Shown: piece after piece, positions 24,456 to 31,840 of the stretch
How positions within the stretch are numbered: position 1 is the stretch's first letter
How the letters are laid out: each line of letters begins with the position of its first letter
The notes under the pieces: generated by a model
Seen by the model: only the letters and a program-made list of their open reading frames with translations
Databases searched by the model: none
Told to the model about the DNA's origin: nothing
Origin: JAFGCR01 sp964538225
GTDB lineage: Bacteria; Patescibacteriota; Gracilibacteria; UM-FILTER-43-11
Assembly (NCBI GenBank): GCA_964538225.1
Contig: CAZIDW010000003.1
Coordinates: 1 to 40,216 of the forward strand
DNA: 40,216 bases
Direction: 5' to 3'
Made by a program: the position numbers and the translations under genes

Positions 24456-25433
24456 TTAGCGTGGTTTGCGGGTGGGGATGCCTGTGACTCTTATCATATC
24501 TTCATCGGAAGGCCTTTTTCTATCTACAGTGCCTTCTTCTTCATTTCCTGTAATTATATTGCCTCCTTCTAAATCCGTATCGCTGAAATCTGCGACAGAA
24601 ATAGGGATTTCACTATCCACCTCACCCATCGTGTGCATCCAAGCTTCTCCATCCTCCATATCTCTGCCTTCGGCACGATGCCTTTCAATATAGTTTTTAA
24701 TCGCCTGATCTGTTACATCAGTCCATCCTGTATTAAGAATTTCCGGATGCACAATGGCTAAAGTGCTGTTTAACATAAACTCTTCATAAGGACTCAAACC
24801 TAATCTTTCCGGTTTTTTTTCGTCTTCTTCGGAGAGATCTAAGGGGTCGAAAGGTCCCATTTTTTCTGCCTCTCCAGCGTCAGCCATCCGTACACCCCCC
24901 TCCCTTTCTTTCGGCACCAGAGGAGCTGTAGGGATGAAATTTTCATGTTTATCCACATAGGCTTCGCTGAAATAAGGCTGTTCTTTTGATGGGGTCGTCA
25001 GGAGCTTATGGACCTTATCCCATGTCTCCGGTTCGCGGATATTTAATTTTTTATCGGCTAAAATCTGTTTGATTTTCGGAGATATTTTTGGATCATAAGC
25101 GCTTTCAAAGGCCAATAAAGCTTCACCTTTAAGCCCGTTTTCCACCAGTTTTTTCCTCAATTTTACTTTTTTTCTTTCAACTTCTTTTGTTTCTTCAACT
25201 TTGCTTTTCTGTTTAGCTAATTTTGTCTGCGTTTGCATTCTAGCGCCATGTGTTTCTTCACGTGGAATAGCTAAGTCGGCCCTTTTTGCTTTTTCTTTTG
25301 CTGCTTTTCGTGTTTTCTGACTCATTTCAGCTACTTTTTCCGCGGCTGATTTGTTGTCTGTTTTTTCAATGGGCTCTCCCTGCCTTTCTTTTTTAGCAGG
25401 AGGGCTGGGTTTGTGGTTTGGTGTTTCAAGCAT
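24456..25433 (-). CDS. Highly charged coiled-coil hypothetical protein
   Basis: 325 residues with no membrane segment. Residues 1-110 are rich in K, E and A (AEKVAEMSQKTRKAAKEKAK) and probably form a coiled coil or a disordered arm. Residues 190-325 are acidic (LDLSEEDEKKPERLGLSPYE). The middle has FESAYDPKISPKIKQILADK. No family recognised. AT-richer than asnS. Stop codon immediately abuts that of asnS. Confidence 0.65.
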   Translation of the reverse strand: MLETPNHKPSPPAKKERQGEPIEKTDNKSAAEKVAEMSQKTRKAAKEKAKRADLAIPREETHGARMQTQTKLAKQKSKVEETKEVERKKVKLRKKLVENGLKGEALLAFESAYDPKISPKIKQILADKKLNIREPETWDKVHKLLTTPSKEQPYFSEAYVDKHENFIPTAPLVPKEREGGVRMADAGEAEKMGPFDPLDLSEEDEKKPERLGLSPYEEFMLNSTLAIVHPEILNTGWTDVTDQAIKNYIERHRAEGRDMEDGEAWMHTMGEVDSEIPISVADFSDTDLEGGNIITGNEEEGTVDRKRPSDEDMIRVTGIPTRKPR

Positions 25434-25492
25434 GATATTAATTTTTTATTTATATATCTTAAAATTATACCATATTTAAAAATTAATGGCAA

Positions 25493-25517
25493 TACTTCGA
25501 CTTCGCTCAGTATGACA
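25493..25517. repeat. CTTCGACTTCGCTCAG repeat fragment
   Basis: The sequence ACTTCGACTTCGCTCAGTAT has ends that pair (ATACT/AGTAT). A relative (GAGCGAAACGAAG) is at about 19855. This kind of fragment is common in intergenic DNA of many bacteria. Confidence 0.5.
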
Positions 25518-25524
25518 ATTTGTT

Positions 25525-25908
25525 TTATTTGATCCACACCTCTCTTTCCCTTGGCCCGTCAAAATCGCAGAAATATATGGTCTGCCATTCACCCAATTTC
25601 AATTTTCCTTCTTCTACAAATACCTGAACCGACGAACCAATGAGGGAAGATTTGATGTGCGCGTCTGAATTTCCTTCCTGATGATCATACTCTAAGTCGA
25701 GTGGAACTAAGTCGTTCAGCCGCCGAAGGATGTCGCGCTGGACCGCCGGATCATCGCTTTCGTTGATCAGAATGCCTGCCGTGGTATGCGGGCAGTAAAC
25801 GGTAACAATTCCGTCTTCCAGTCGCATATCCGCGACGGCTTTTTGGACGTCGTCTGTGATGTTATTTATTACGGTTCTGCCTTTGGTGGAGATTGTGAGG
25901 GTTTTCAT
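25525..25908 (-). CDS. yjbQ: YjbQ / UPF0047 family protein
   Basis: 127-residue single-domain protein of the YjbQ family, members of which show weak thiamine-phosphate synthase activity in vitro. Signatures: CPHTTAGILINESDD (39-53), EGNSDAHIKSSLIGSS and the C-terminal LGEWQTIYFCDFDGPRERE, with conserved His and Glu that bind the metal or anion. Complete. Monocistronic. Confidence 0.93.
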   Translation of the reverse strand: MKTLTISTKGRTVINNITDDVQKAVADMRLEDGIVTVYCPHTTAGILINESDDPAVQRDILRRLNDLVPLDLEYDHQEGNSDAHIKSSLIGSSVQVFVEEGKLKLGEWQTIYFCDFDGPREREVWIK

Positions 25909-25926
25909 GGTTATTTGATTAGTTAA

Positions 25927-26121
25927 TTTTCTTTTCTTTTGTTTATTTTTCTTTTCTTCCCCTTATAATCCTGACCCCCCAACCCTTTTTTGCTCCCCTT
26001 ATTAGGGGAATTAAGGGGTTGGGCCCCAGGTGAGTATATACACGCCCCTTCATTCTGGGGTTAGAGGGGAAAGAGAAGAAGGACAAAAGAAAGTAAATAA
26101 AGAAAAGAGAAGAAAGAAAAA
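25927..26121. repeat. 195 bp nested foldback element, no gene
   Basis: Outer arms are pyrimidine-rich on the left (25927-25963) and purine-rich on the right (26064-26121) and complement each other imperfectly. Inside is a strong hairpin CCAACCCTT / AAGGGGTTGG with CCCC-TTATTA-GGGG at its tip (25979-26022), then CCCC-N8-GGGG (26045-26060). It fills the 309 bp gap between yjbQ and the next gene apart from the promoter at 26129. It resembles the hairpin ends of the DUF559 element in style. Confidence 0.7.
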
Positions 26122-26128
26122 CTTGCTC

Positions 26129-26156
26129 TTGACTTTTAATACAACATTACTATAAA
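26129..26156 (+). promoter_or_regulatory. Promoter of the small-gene cluster
   Basis: TTGACT, 16-base spacer, TATAAA; a leader of about 55 bases to the ATG at 26218. Confidence 0.7.
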
Positions 26157-26217
26157 GTGATTTTCCTGATTTGTATATAAGTATCTAATCGAATTTTTTG
26201 TATCCTAACTGAATTTT

Positions 26218-26553
26218 ATGTATCAAAAGAAACTGAGTTTTATTCACAAATTCCTCCTAAAGCATTGCCCGACCGTGGCTATGCGGCTTTTTGCAAAAAA
26301 CATAGGCATTAAAAATATTATTTTCGACAAAGCCCATGAGGCTCTTTTTAATACGGAGCGGATTGATTTTTTCCCGACAATCGGCGGCCGGGGCCTTATT
26401 ATGGTCATCGATTGCAAGACAGCGCTTTTTTTCTATCAGAAAGGCGACCATTTTCTATATGACGGCTATGAAATGGGGCCATATAACAAGGGAGATGTGA
26501 GGATTTTTGATAATATCAAAAAAGACGCACCGATGTACCCATGTGACAATTAA
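26218..26553 (+). CDS. Hypothetical protein (111 aa)
   Basis: A basic N-terminus (MYQKKLSFIHKFLLKHCPTV) followed by a mixed domain with RIDFFPTIGGRGLIMVIDCK and YDGYEMGPYNKGDVRIFD. No signal peptide or membrane helix. First gene after a good promoter; two small cysteine-motif genes follow in the same direction. Family not recognised. Confidence 0.6.
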   Translation: MYQKKLSFIHKFLLKHCPTVAMRLFAKNIGIKNIIFDKAHEALFNTERIDFFPTIGGRGLIMVIDCKTALFFYQKGDHFLYDGYEMGPYNKGDVRIFDNIKKDAPMYPCDN

Positions 26554-26573
26554 TTATTTAATCTATAACCAAT

Positions 26574-26798
26574 ATGGCTATGGCTAAAAGAGGTTTAAAA
26601 AAAGATGATGGGTATCATGATGACTGCCCTATCTGTCAGACCATGAAGAAAATGGGCATCAGACAAAAGGCTGTTGATATTGATGGTCCTACCTATATCA
26701 CCCCTGTCCATCCTAAACAGGCAGAAGCATTAAAAGCCGCCTTTAAAAAAGCGAAAGAACAAGGAGGAATAGTCGGAGGGCCATTCTTTGCACCTTAA
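26574..26798 (+). CDS. Small CxxC protein (74 aa)
   Basis: Has DDCPICQTMKKMG (CxxC at 18-21), which could hold half of a zinc site or pair with another chain, then a KAAFKKAKEQGG helix. It overlaps the unextended frame of the next gene. A start at 26580 (second ATG) is as likely. Family not recognised. Confidence 0.6.
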   Translation: MAMAKRGLKKDDGYHDDCPICQTMKKMGIRQKAVDIDGPTYITPVHPKQAEALKAAFKKAKEQGGIVGGPFFAP

Positions 26799-26811
26799 AT
26801 ACTTATCTATC

Positions 26812-27471
26812 ATGACAAGAGATGAAATAATTAAAAAACTCAAACAAGATTATGATTTTATGCCACCAGAGTGGTGGGAATGCCAGTGGAAAAGGATTCC
26901 CTGCAATAGTCCTGAGTGTATGTTGTGCGGAAAGATGTTAAAACAGCGTTTTAAGCATGAGATGAAAGGTGAAAATCCTGACAGTATGGAATCTGCCCTT
27001 CAGGACGTCGGGGATTCATTTGCCGAAATAAAATTTATGATAGAAGAAATGACAAAAGAAAAAGAGGTTGATCTGGACGCTATTGATGAATCTGAAATCA
27101 AACAGCCTCCTGACCATTGGGAACATCCCTTGTTCAAAAAAACTTACGAATGGGTAAAAAAATTACATCAATTTGCTGATCGGAACGCCCATGGATGGCA
27201 TCACACAGAAGCTGGTCAGGATCTAATGTGGTATGCAAACTTAATCCCCGCCAAAACCGGGCGCAATCTGAATAATCGATGGTTAATCGAAAATGATGAT
27301 CCGGATTATGGGATCGATTATGATTATCAGCATTACATTTTATCCAGCTGTATATCTATTGTCCAAAGTTCATTTGAAGAAATAATCTCCATGCATCTCC
27401 CATATAAAAATGAGCTTATTGAACTTTACAATGAACTTATAGCATTTAAAGACGACGTGCTTTCTATTTGA
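26812..27471 (+). CDS. Hypothetical protein with N-terminal cysteine cluster
   Basis: Starts at MTRDEIIKKL; the frame is open 24 bases further but that adds only MHLKYLSI and overlaps the gene before. About 219 residues. Near the N-terminus are WWECQWKRIPC and SPECMLCGKML, four to five cysteines likely to bind zinc. Then comes a helical, acidic region, and HQFADRNAHGWHHTEAGQDL with several histidines. No membrane segment. Family not recognised. Confidence 0.65.
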   Translation: MTRDEIIKKLKQDYDFMPPEWWECQWKRIPCNSPECMLCGKMLKQRFKHEMKGENPDSMESALQDVGDSFAEIKFMIEEMTKEKEVDLDAIDESEIKQPPDHWEHPLFKKTYEWVKKLHQFADRNAHGWHHTEAGQDLMWYANLIPAKTGRNLNNRWLIENDDPDYGIDYDYQHYILSSCISIVQSSFEEIISMHLPYKNELIELYNELIAFKDDVLSI

Positions 27472-27497
27472 CATTTTTTAGCACGCATTAATATAAT
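27468..27497 (+). promoter_or_regulatory. Toxin-antitoxin promoter
   Basis: TTGACA, 18-base spacer, TATAAT: consensus hexamers. The -35 overlaps the end of the previous gene. Confidence 0.85.
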
Positions 27498-27527
27498 TGT
27501 AATACAAATTATTACTTATTATTACAA
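27497..27527. promoter_or_regulatory. Operator inverted repeat of the toxin-antitoxin operon
   Basis: TTGTAATA and TATTACAA are perfect 8 bp arms 15 bases apart, between the -10 box and the antitoxin ATG. A likely site for self-repression by the ribbon-helix-helix antitoxin. Confidence 0.65.
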
Positions 27528-27531
27528 ACAA

Positions 27532-27753
27532 ATGCGTCAAATACTAAACATATCACTACCTATGAGCATGGTAAAAACGATAAAAAAAGAGGTTAAGAAA
27601 GGGGGATTCGCTTCTGTAAGCGAATTTATCCGGCATTTGATCCGTCTTTATAATACGGAAAAACTGGTTAAAGAATTAGAGGAATCACGTAAAGCATTCC
27701 AGCGAGGTGAAGGAAAAATTCTAAAATCTTTTAAAGATTTGGATAAAAATTAG
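27532..27753 (+). CDS. Ribbon-helix-helix antitoxin (CopG/ParD-like)
   Basis: 73 residues. The N-terminal strand ILNISLPMSMVKTIKKEVKK, then GGFASVSEFIRHLIRLYN, is the ribbon-helix-helix DNA-binding fold. The C-terminal LEESRKAFQRGEGKILKSF would wrap the toxin. It precedes the toxin by 32 bp under a promoter with an inverted-repeat operator. Neutralisation and self-repression are inferred from family and layout. Confidence 0.87.
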   Translation: MRQILNISLPMSMVKTIKKEVKKGGFASVSEFIRHLIRLYNTEKLVKELEESRKAFQRGEGKILKSFKDLDKN

Positions 27754-27785
27754 CAAATTGGTTTTCTGGGGATATTAAATAGTTT

Positions 27786-28043
27786 ATGGAAATATTTTTT
27801 GTAACGAAATTTAAGAGGCAATACAAAAAATTGCCAAAGCATATTAAAAAATCGTTAGCTGAAAAGGAGGCTGTCTTCCGCAAAAATCCTTTTCATCCAT
27901 CATTAAAAACACATAAGCTTCATGGAAGATTTAGTGGTTTCTGGGCTTTTTCTGCAGACTGTGAAACAAGAATAATTTTTGAATTTAAGACTAAAGAGAT
28001 CATTTGGGTCCATACTGTTGGCAAGCATGATATTTACGAATAA
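27786..28043 (+). CDS. RelE/ParE-superfamily toxin
   Basis: 85 residues with the RelE fold pattern: FFVTKFKRQYKKLPKHIKKSL, then HKLHGRFSGFWAFSADCETR, IIFEFKTKEIIWVHTVGKHD and the C-terminal Tyr. Closest in style to YafQ/RelE-type mRNA endonucleases with conserved His residues near the end. It pairs with the antitoxin just upstream. Its 3' end lies 2 bp from the convergent FemAB gene. Confidence 0.87.
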   Translation: MEIFFVTKFKRQYKKLPKHIKKSLAEKEAVFRKNPFHPSLKTHKLHGRFSGFWAFSADCETRIIFEFKTKEIIWVHTVGKHDIYE

Positions 28044-28045
28044 TA

Positions 28046-28960
28046 CTACCTTAATTTCTTATAAACCCGATACACCCAATACCAAACCGGCCGCACGACC
28101 ATTTCTTTGGCCTGCGGGTAATCAACCGTGTGGCCGCCGAATTTCTTTTTAAAACTAGTCACCCCCGCCCACGCGTGCCCCTCGGCGCCTTCAGGTGCGA
28201 TGCCCAGAAAATCGTAATGTTTACAGCCGCGTCTTTTGGCTTCTTTTATCGCCTCCCATTGGATAAGGTAGGGCGCCATCACATTCCGATAGGTTTCCGC
28301 TGACGCGCCATAATAATAAATCCCCCACTCGTCCAGATATACAAAAAAGCCACCCGCAATCACCTCTCCATTACAGGCCGCCAGTAACAATTGCGCGTTT
28401 TCAGGCATGGCCTGTAACATTTTTCGGTAATAGGATTTTGGATGGATACCGAATTTGTCACGAAACCCTGTTGTGGAGAGTAAATGATAAAATGTATCGA
28501 CATCCACACTCGGCTTCACGGTGACTTCATGCTTTTGAGCGACCTTGATGTTATAACGGCCTTTGGGTTTCATCTGCTTCAGAATGTCTTCTTCGCTTTG
28601 ATCCAGGTCGAGGATGAGGCTGGTTTGGGGCTGATGATCATATTGCGAATCTCTTAGTCCGTAGTCTTTAGTCTTTAATCCTTCAAAGGGGGACAAACGG
28701 ACGAAAATCGCCTTCTGTTTTTTGGCGGTTTCCCGGATTTCAATCAGGATCTGTAACAAACCTTTTTTATCCTTAAAAAGCGGGCCGCGCGGACATTCCA
28801 GCCAGCAGAAACCAAGAGGCAGTTCATGTTTTACAAGCAAGGCCGAGGCGCCATCCGCTTCCAGTAAAAAGACTTTCCGTTGAACAGCGCTCTGAAACGC
28901 CGCCCACAAGGGGTGCTGCCATAAGTTACGCCGTTTGTTTGTTTTCCAGAATTCCAGCAT
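28046..28960 (-). CDS. FemAB/FemX-type peptidoglycan branching aminoacyltransferase
   Basis: Adds amino acids from aminoacyl-tRNA to the peptidoglycan peptide; 304 residues in the GNAT-like FemABX family. Signatures: MKPKGRYNIKVAQKHEV, GGFFVYLDEWGIYYYGAS, and YLIQWEAIKEAKRRGCKHYD then FLGI. A loop near residues 93-102 (LKTKDYGLRD) is encoded by four heptamer repeats. Start overlaps the transporter stop by one base (TAATG), so it belongs to the purN operon. The amino acid added cannot be read from sequence. Confidence 0.88.
   Translation of the reverse strand: MLEFWKTNKRRNLWQHPLWAAFQSAVQRKVFLLEADGASALLVKHELPLGFCWLECPRGPLFKDKKGLLQILIEIRETAKKQKAIFVRLSPFEGLKTKDYGLRDSQYDHQPQTSLILDLDQSEEDILKQMKPKGRYNIKVAQKHEVTVKPSVDVDTFYHLLSTTGFRDKFGIHPKSYYRKMLQAMPENAQLLLAACNGEVIAGGFFVYLDEWGIYYYGASAETYRNVMAPYLIQWEAIKEAKRRGCKHYDFLGIAPEGAEGHAWAGVTSFKKKFGGHTVDYPQAKEMVVRPVWYWVYRVYKKLR
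28654..28681. repeat. Four heptamers inside the FemAB coding region
   Basis: TTAGTCC, GTAGTCT, TTAGTCT, TTAATCC on the plus strand, the same family as the asnS leader repeat. It is translated on the minus strand within a loop (KTKDYGLRD). Confidence 0.75.
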
Positions 28961-29847
28961 TATTTTAAATATTTAAACAGACTGAACATCAATAGCCAGA
29001 AAATCTGGCAGTAAATAATGAATATAACTTCCTGGGGGCCAAAATAACTTTGAGCCAAAACAATACCCAAGCCGACATTTAAAAATAATAAGTTGCTTTG
29101 TGCGCTGATTTTATCTTTTTTCCCTTTGATATAAATCACCATTAGCTTGGCAAAAAAATATAAAATCAAATGTGCCACAAGAACAGCCAGCCATAAGGTC
29201 TGATTTAACAGATTTGCAACCAATTCCTTATTGTAAGGAGCTAAGGCGCCAAAAAATAATAAAAATAAAATCAGCAAACTGATCAATTTGTATGATTTTT
29301 TAGTTTTTTCAATGGTCTTTTTGGCAAAATATTGGGCTGACAGGCTTAAAATAAACGGCACTGCCATCAAAACCAATAATTGCCATAAAATGGTATATAA
29401 GCTTACCTCCACTTTTTTACTGGCAAAAAAGGCCAAAAGAATTGTTATTGTAAACGGGCTAAGTAAATTGGAAAAAACTGTATTGGTTGTGGTAAGAGCC
29501 ACATTCCCTTTATATATCCTGGCCACAGCTGGCGCGGAAACCGCTGACGGCAAAAGCATGAACAAAAGGGCGCCCAATAAAAATTGAGGGAAAAAATGCC
29601 CCATGATCGGAATGCTGACCAAAGGAGCAACGACCAAAATCACCATAACCATAAAAATCTGATCCATTGGTTCTTTTAATTCATTTAACAATTTTTTCGG
29701 GTCAAGTCCCAAAAATGCCACAAGCAAAAGGCCGCCCAAAAGCCAAGTCGTAAACGGAGAAAATAATCTGCCGATCTGAGGCAGAGCCAGTGCGGCCGGA
29801 ATGGCCAATAGGGGGATTAGATTAATGGCTTGTGTTTTTACTTTCAT
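28960..29847 (-). CDS. BASS-family (bile acid:sodium symporter-like) transporter
   Basis: 295 residues with about nine or ten membrane helices. The stretch LLPSAVSAPAVARIYKGNVA followed by LTTTNTVFSNLLSPFTIT is the conserved crossover region of the BASS/SBF superfamily (sodium-linked organic-anion carriers). Substrate unknown. AT-richer than its operon partners. Start overlaps the purN stop (ATGA) and the stop overlaps femAB, so the three genes are translationally linked although functionally unlike. Confidence 0.78.
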   Translation of the reverse strand: MKVKTQAINLIPLLAIPAALALPQIGRLFSPFTTWLLGGLLLVAFLGLDPKKLLNELKEPMDQIFMVMVILVVAPLVSIPIMGHFFPQFLLGALLFMLLPSAVSAPAVARIYKGNVALTTTNTVFSNLLSPFTITILLAFFASKKVEVSLYTILWQLLVLMAVPFILSLSAQYFAKKTIEKTKKSYKLISLLILFLLFFGALAPYNKELVANLLNQTLWLAVLVAHLILYFFAKLMVIYIKGKKDKISAQSNLLFLNVGLGIVLAQSYFGPQEVIFIIYCQIFWLLMFSLFKYLK

Positions 29848-30455
29848 AATATTCGTACTTGATTATTATCGATTTTAATTTTCCCGTCCGCGAACATCTG
29901 GACGACTTTGGGGTACCATTCCTTTTCCAATGCCTGCACTTTGTCTTTTAAGGTCTCCGGTGTGTTAGACGGCTCCACGGGGCAGGCTTTCTGGAGGACG
30001 ATGGGGCCGGTGTCCACGCCTTCGTCGAGCAGATGGATGGTCATGCCGGTTTCTTTTTCGCCCGCGTCGATAACAGCCTGATGCACGGATACATCCATTC
30101 CGCCGCCATGCTTAGGAAGTAAGCTTGGGTGGATATTGATGATGCGGTTTTTATATTTGTTCACCATTTCCGGTCCGATGATCCGCATGTAACCGCCAAG
30201 GACCAAAAGGTCGGGCTGATATTCATCTAAAATTTTCATTACCTTTTTATCAAATTCCTTCCGGCTTTTGCCGGCCTGGTCGACCATGTGGTGCGGGATG
30301 CCGGCGGCTTTGGCTTTCTCAACCGCTCCGCATTCCTTATTGGTGATGAGACAGCACAGTTCGACGTTATCTTTCAGTATTCCGGACTTTTGAGCGTCAA
30401 GAAGGGACTGAAAATTGGTGCCGTTGGTGGAAGCGAGGACAGCGACTTTGTACAT
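29844..30455 (-). CDS. purN: Phosphoribosylglycinamide formyltransferase
   Basis: Third step of purine synthesis, using 10-formyltetrahydrofolate. 203 residues from MYKVAVLASTNGTNF. The active-site block is NIHPSLLPKHGGGMD (the usual HPSLLPxxxG with an unusual GGGMD ending), and DEGVDTGPI holds the catalytic Asp. The frame is open to an ATG at 30482, whose ribosome site is carried by the dispersed 115 bp repeat; that start would add MSLFRYFVT. The family start is at 30455, so both are possible. First gene of the purN-transporter-femAB operon. Confidence 0.93.
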   Translation of the reverse strand: MYKVAVLASTNGTNFQSLLDAQKSGILKDNVELCCLITNKECGAVEKAKAAGIPHHMVDQAGKSRKEFDKKVMKILDEYQPDLLVLGGYMRIIGPEMVNKYKNRIINIHPSLLPKHGGGMDVSVHQAVIDAGEKETGMTIHLLDEGVDTGPIVLQKACPVEPSNTPETLKDKVQALEKEWYPKVVQMFADGKIKIDNNQVRIL

Positions 30456-30460
30456 AGTGA

Positions 30461-30575
30461 CGAAATAACGAAATAACGACATAATTCATCCTCTTTAGTA
30501 TATAGCGTATTGCGCTTAATTTACAATGAACAAAATAGTGCGCACCAGCATATACTACAGAGAACGGACGATACA
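30461..30575 (-). repeat. 115 bp dispersed element, copy B (promoter plus start codon)
   Basis: Complement of 14442-14556. The perfect 83 bp core is 30476-30558. On the minus strand it has TTGTAA-N18-TATACT, then AAAGAGG and an ATG (30482) that is in frame with purN. It is the only promoter candidate of the purN operon. Confidence 0.85.
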
Positions 30576-30582
30576 GCAATTT

Positions 30583-30680
30583 TATGGAATTTTAAATTTT
30601 AAATTACAAATAACAAATGATAATTTTTGATATCTTCAATTAAAATTTGTCATTTAAAATTTGATATTTGTTATTTTTAT
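30583..30680. repeat. AT-rich heptamer foldback element
   Basis: Left arm ATTTTAA, ATTTTAA, ATTACAA, ATAACAA, ATGATAA. Right arm ATTTGTC, ATTTAAA, ATTTGAT, ATTTGTT, ATTTTTA. It shares units with 6528 and 7565. Lies between the divergent purN promoter and the promoter at 30687. Confidence 0.75.
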
Positions 30681-30686
30681 TTAGGT

Positions 30687-30714
30687 TTGACTTACCGGAT
30701 TTTACGAATAAAAT
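30687..30714 (+). promoter_or_regulatory. Promoter of the small transcription unit
   Basis: TTGACT, 16-base spacer, TAAAAT. Confidence 0.6.
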
Positions 30715-30742
30715 GTTATCGGTCTGTTTTTGGACTCTTGCT

Positions 30743-30756
30743 CACCGAATTCGGTG
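30743..30756. promoter_or_regulatory. 14 bp perfect palindrome in the leader
   Basis: CACCGAATTCGGTG, about 22 bases after the predicted transcript start; a candidate operator or RNA hairpin. Confidence 0.4.
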
Positions 30757-30838
30757 TGGCTGATCTTTAGACCACGGGAGCATCGCAAACCGCAAACCTG
30801 TAAGTGCAGAACTGAAAACCTACCTCAAGGAGGGGTCC

Positions 30839-31048
30839 ATGGCACAGAAAGGCTGCTTTTCCACATTACATCCGAAAGACCGGCGCAGGCTGGCAACCCT
30901 TGCCAAGAAACGGCAGGACAATATCGACCATTTTCCGACGGAGATCATCCTCAAGGCTCCATCGGTTCGGAGGGGGACGGTGCGCATCCGCGCCTGCATC
31001 ACTGAAGACGGTGTGCAGGACGCACGCACCGGATATCAGATCCTCTGA
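30839..31048 (+). CDS. Small basic protein (69 aa) with a canonical Shine-Dalgarno sequence
   Basis: MAQKGCFSTLHPKDRRRLAT, then LAKKRQDNIDHFPTEIILKA and a C-terminal half with RRGTVRIRACITEDGVQDAR. It is basic with no membrane segment; an RNA- or DNA-binding role is a guess. AAGGAGGGG sits 3 bases before the ATG, the only perfect ribosome site seen in this window. It has its own promoter, a 118-base leader with a palindrome, and a strong terminator. Family not recognised. Confidence 0.72.
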   Translation: MAQKGCFSTLHPKDRRRLATLAKKRQDNIDHFPTEIILKAPSVRRGTVRIRACITEDGVQDARTGYQIL

Positions 31049-31090
31049 TTACCTGAACTAGCAATTCGACTTGGTTTGCATGCACCCATT

Positions 31091-31122
31091 CGGGGCGTTC
31101 CGCAAGGGCGCCCCGTTTTTTT
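31091..31122 (+). terminator. Intrinsic terminator of the small transcription unit
   Basis: CGGGGCG and CGCCCCG stem, followed by seven T. The T-run touches the stop codon of the convergent cofE-like gene. Confidence 0.9.
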
Positions 31123-31840
31123 ATATATTTAAAAGCTTTTGGCTGTAAAACTTTTTATAAATACACTTTTTCGGATGAATAAAATAATCTTTCTCTGAAA
31201 ACTTTTTATCCGACCATCTGACGTCCAGCCCGCGCGTGATGACAAAAGGGATGGAGGCATCCGTCTCGCCCATCAGCAGATTGGCGGCTGATGCCAGATC
31301 GTCCGCGACCGCAATCTGTGTGTAGGCCATCTTTTTTCCGAACAGATCTTTCTTCCCCCGCTCATCCTGAACACCCATAAACCCCGCCCACCCGATGGCG
31401 ATGCCCGAGGTGCCCGTACGAAGGGCCTGGCAATGGGAATCGCTGATGACCACTCCCAGTTTTTTGAGCCGGTATTTTTTCATCAGTTCGCGACGGAGGG
31501 TGTGGGCCGTTTGGAACGGTTTTTCCGGCCATAGAACGACGATATTTTTCGGTGTGTTGCTGTTGTCGATGCCGGCATTGGGGATGAGGATACGGTTTTT
31601 CAGCGTGATGACCATCTCCCCGTCATCGAGAACTTTGTCCGCTTCTTTCTCAATCAGCTGTCTGAATGCTTTTTTACTTTTAACAGAAACCAGACGGTCC
31701 TGACTGTACGCCACAGCTTTGGAAGCGACTACGATAATATCTCCCTCTTTAAGCCTTTCTTTTCCGAGGGCTTTTCTGAGCGCGGCGGGCAGGTCGTCGT
31801 TTGACTTTAAGAGCCGGCTTTTTAACGGTATGAGTTCCAT
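31121..31840 (-). CDS. CofE-like F420-0:gamma-glutamyl ligase family protein
   Basis: CofE adds glutamate to coenzyme F420. 239 residues. Signatures: VVASKAVAYSQDR, ILIPNAGIDNSN, and VVISDSHCQALRTGTSGIAI followed by GWAGFMG, the GTP/metal-site block of the family. The N-terminus MELIPLKSRLL fits the family start, though this puts 92 bp of overlap on the upstream ligase gene. No other F420 gene is seen; many bacteria without F420 keep CofE homologues, so the substrate here may be different, perhaps another glutamyl or amide ligation linked to the cell envelope. Confidence 0.85.
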   Translation of the reverse strand: MELIPLKSRLLKSNDDLPAALRKALGKERLKEGDIIVVASKAVAYSQDRLVSVKSKKAFRQLIEKEADKVLDDGEMVITLKNRILIPNAGIDNSNTPKNIVVLWPEKPFQTAHTLRRELMKKYRLKKLGVVISDSHCQALRTGTSGIAIGWAGFMGVQDERGKKDLFGKKMAYTQIAVADDLASAANLLMGETDASIPFVITRGLDVRWSDKKFSEKDYFIHPKKCIYKKFYSQKLLNI

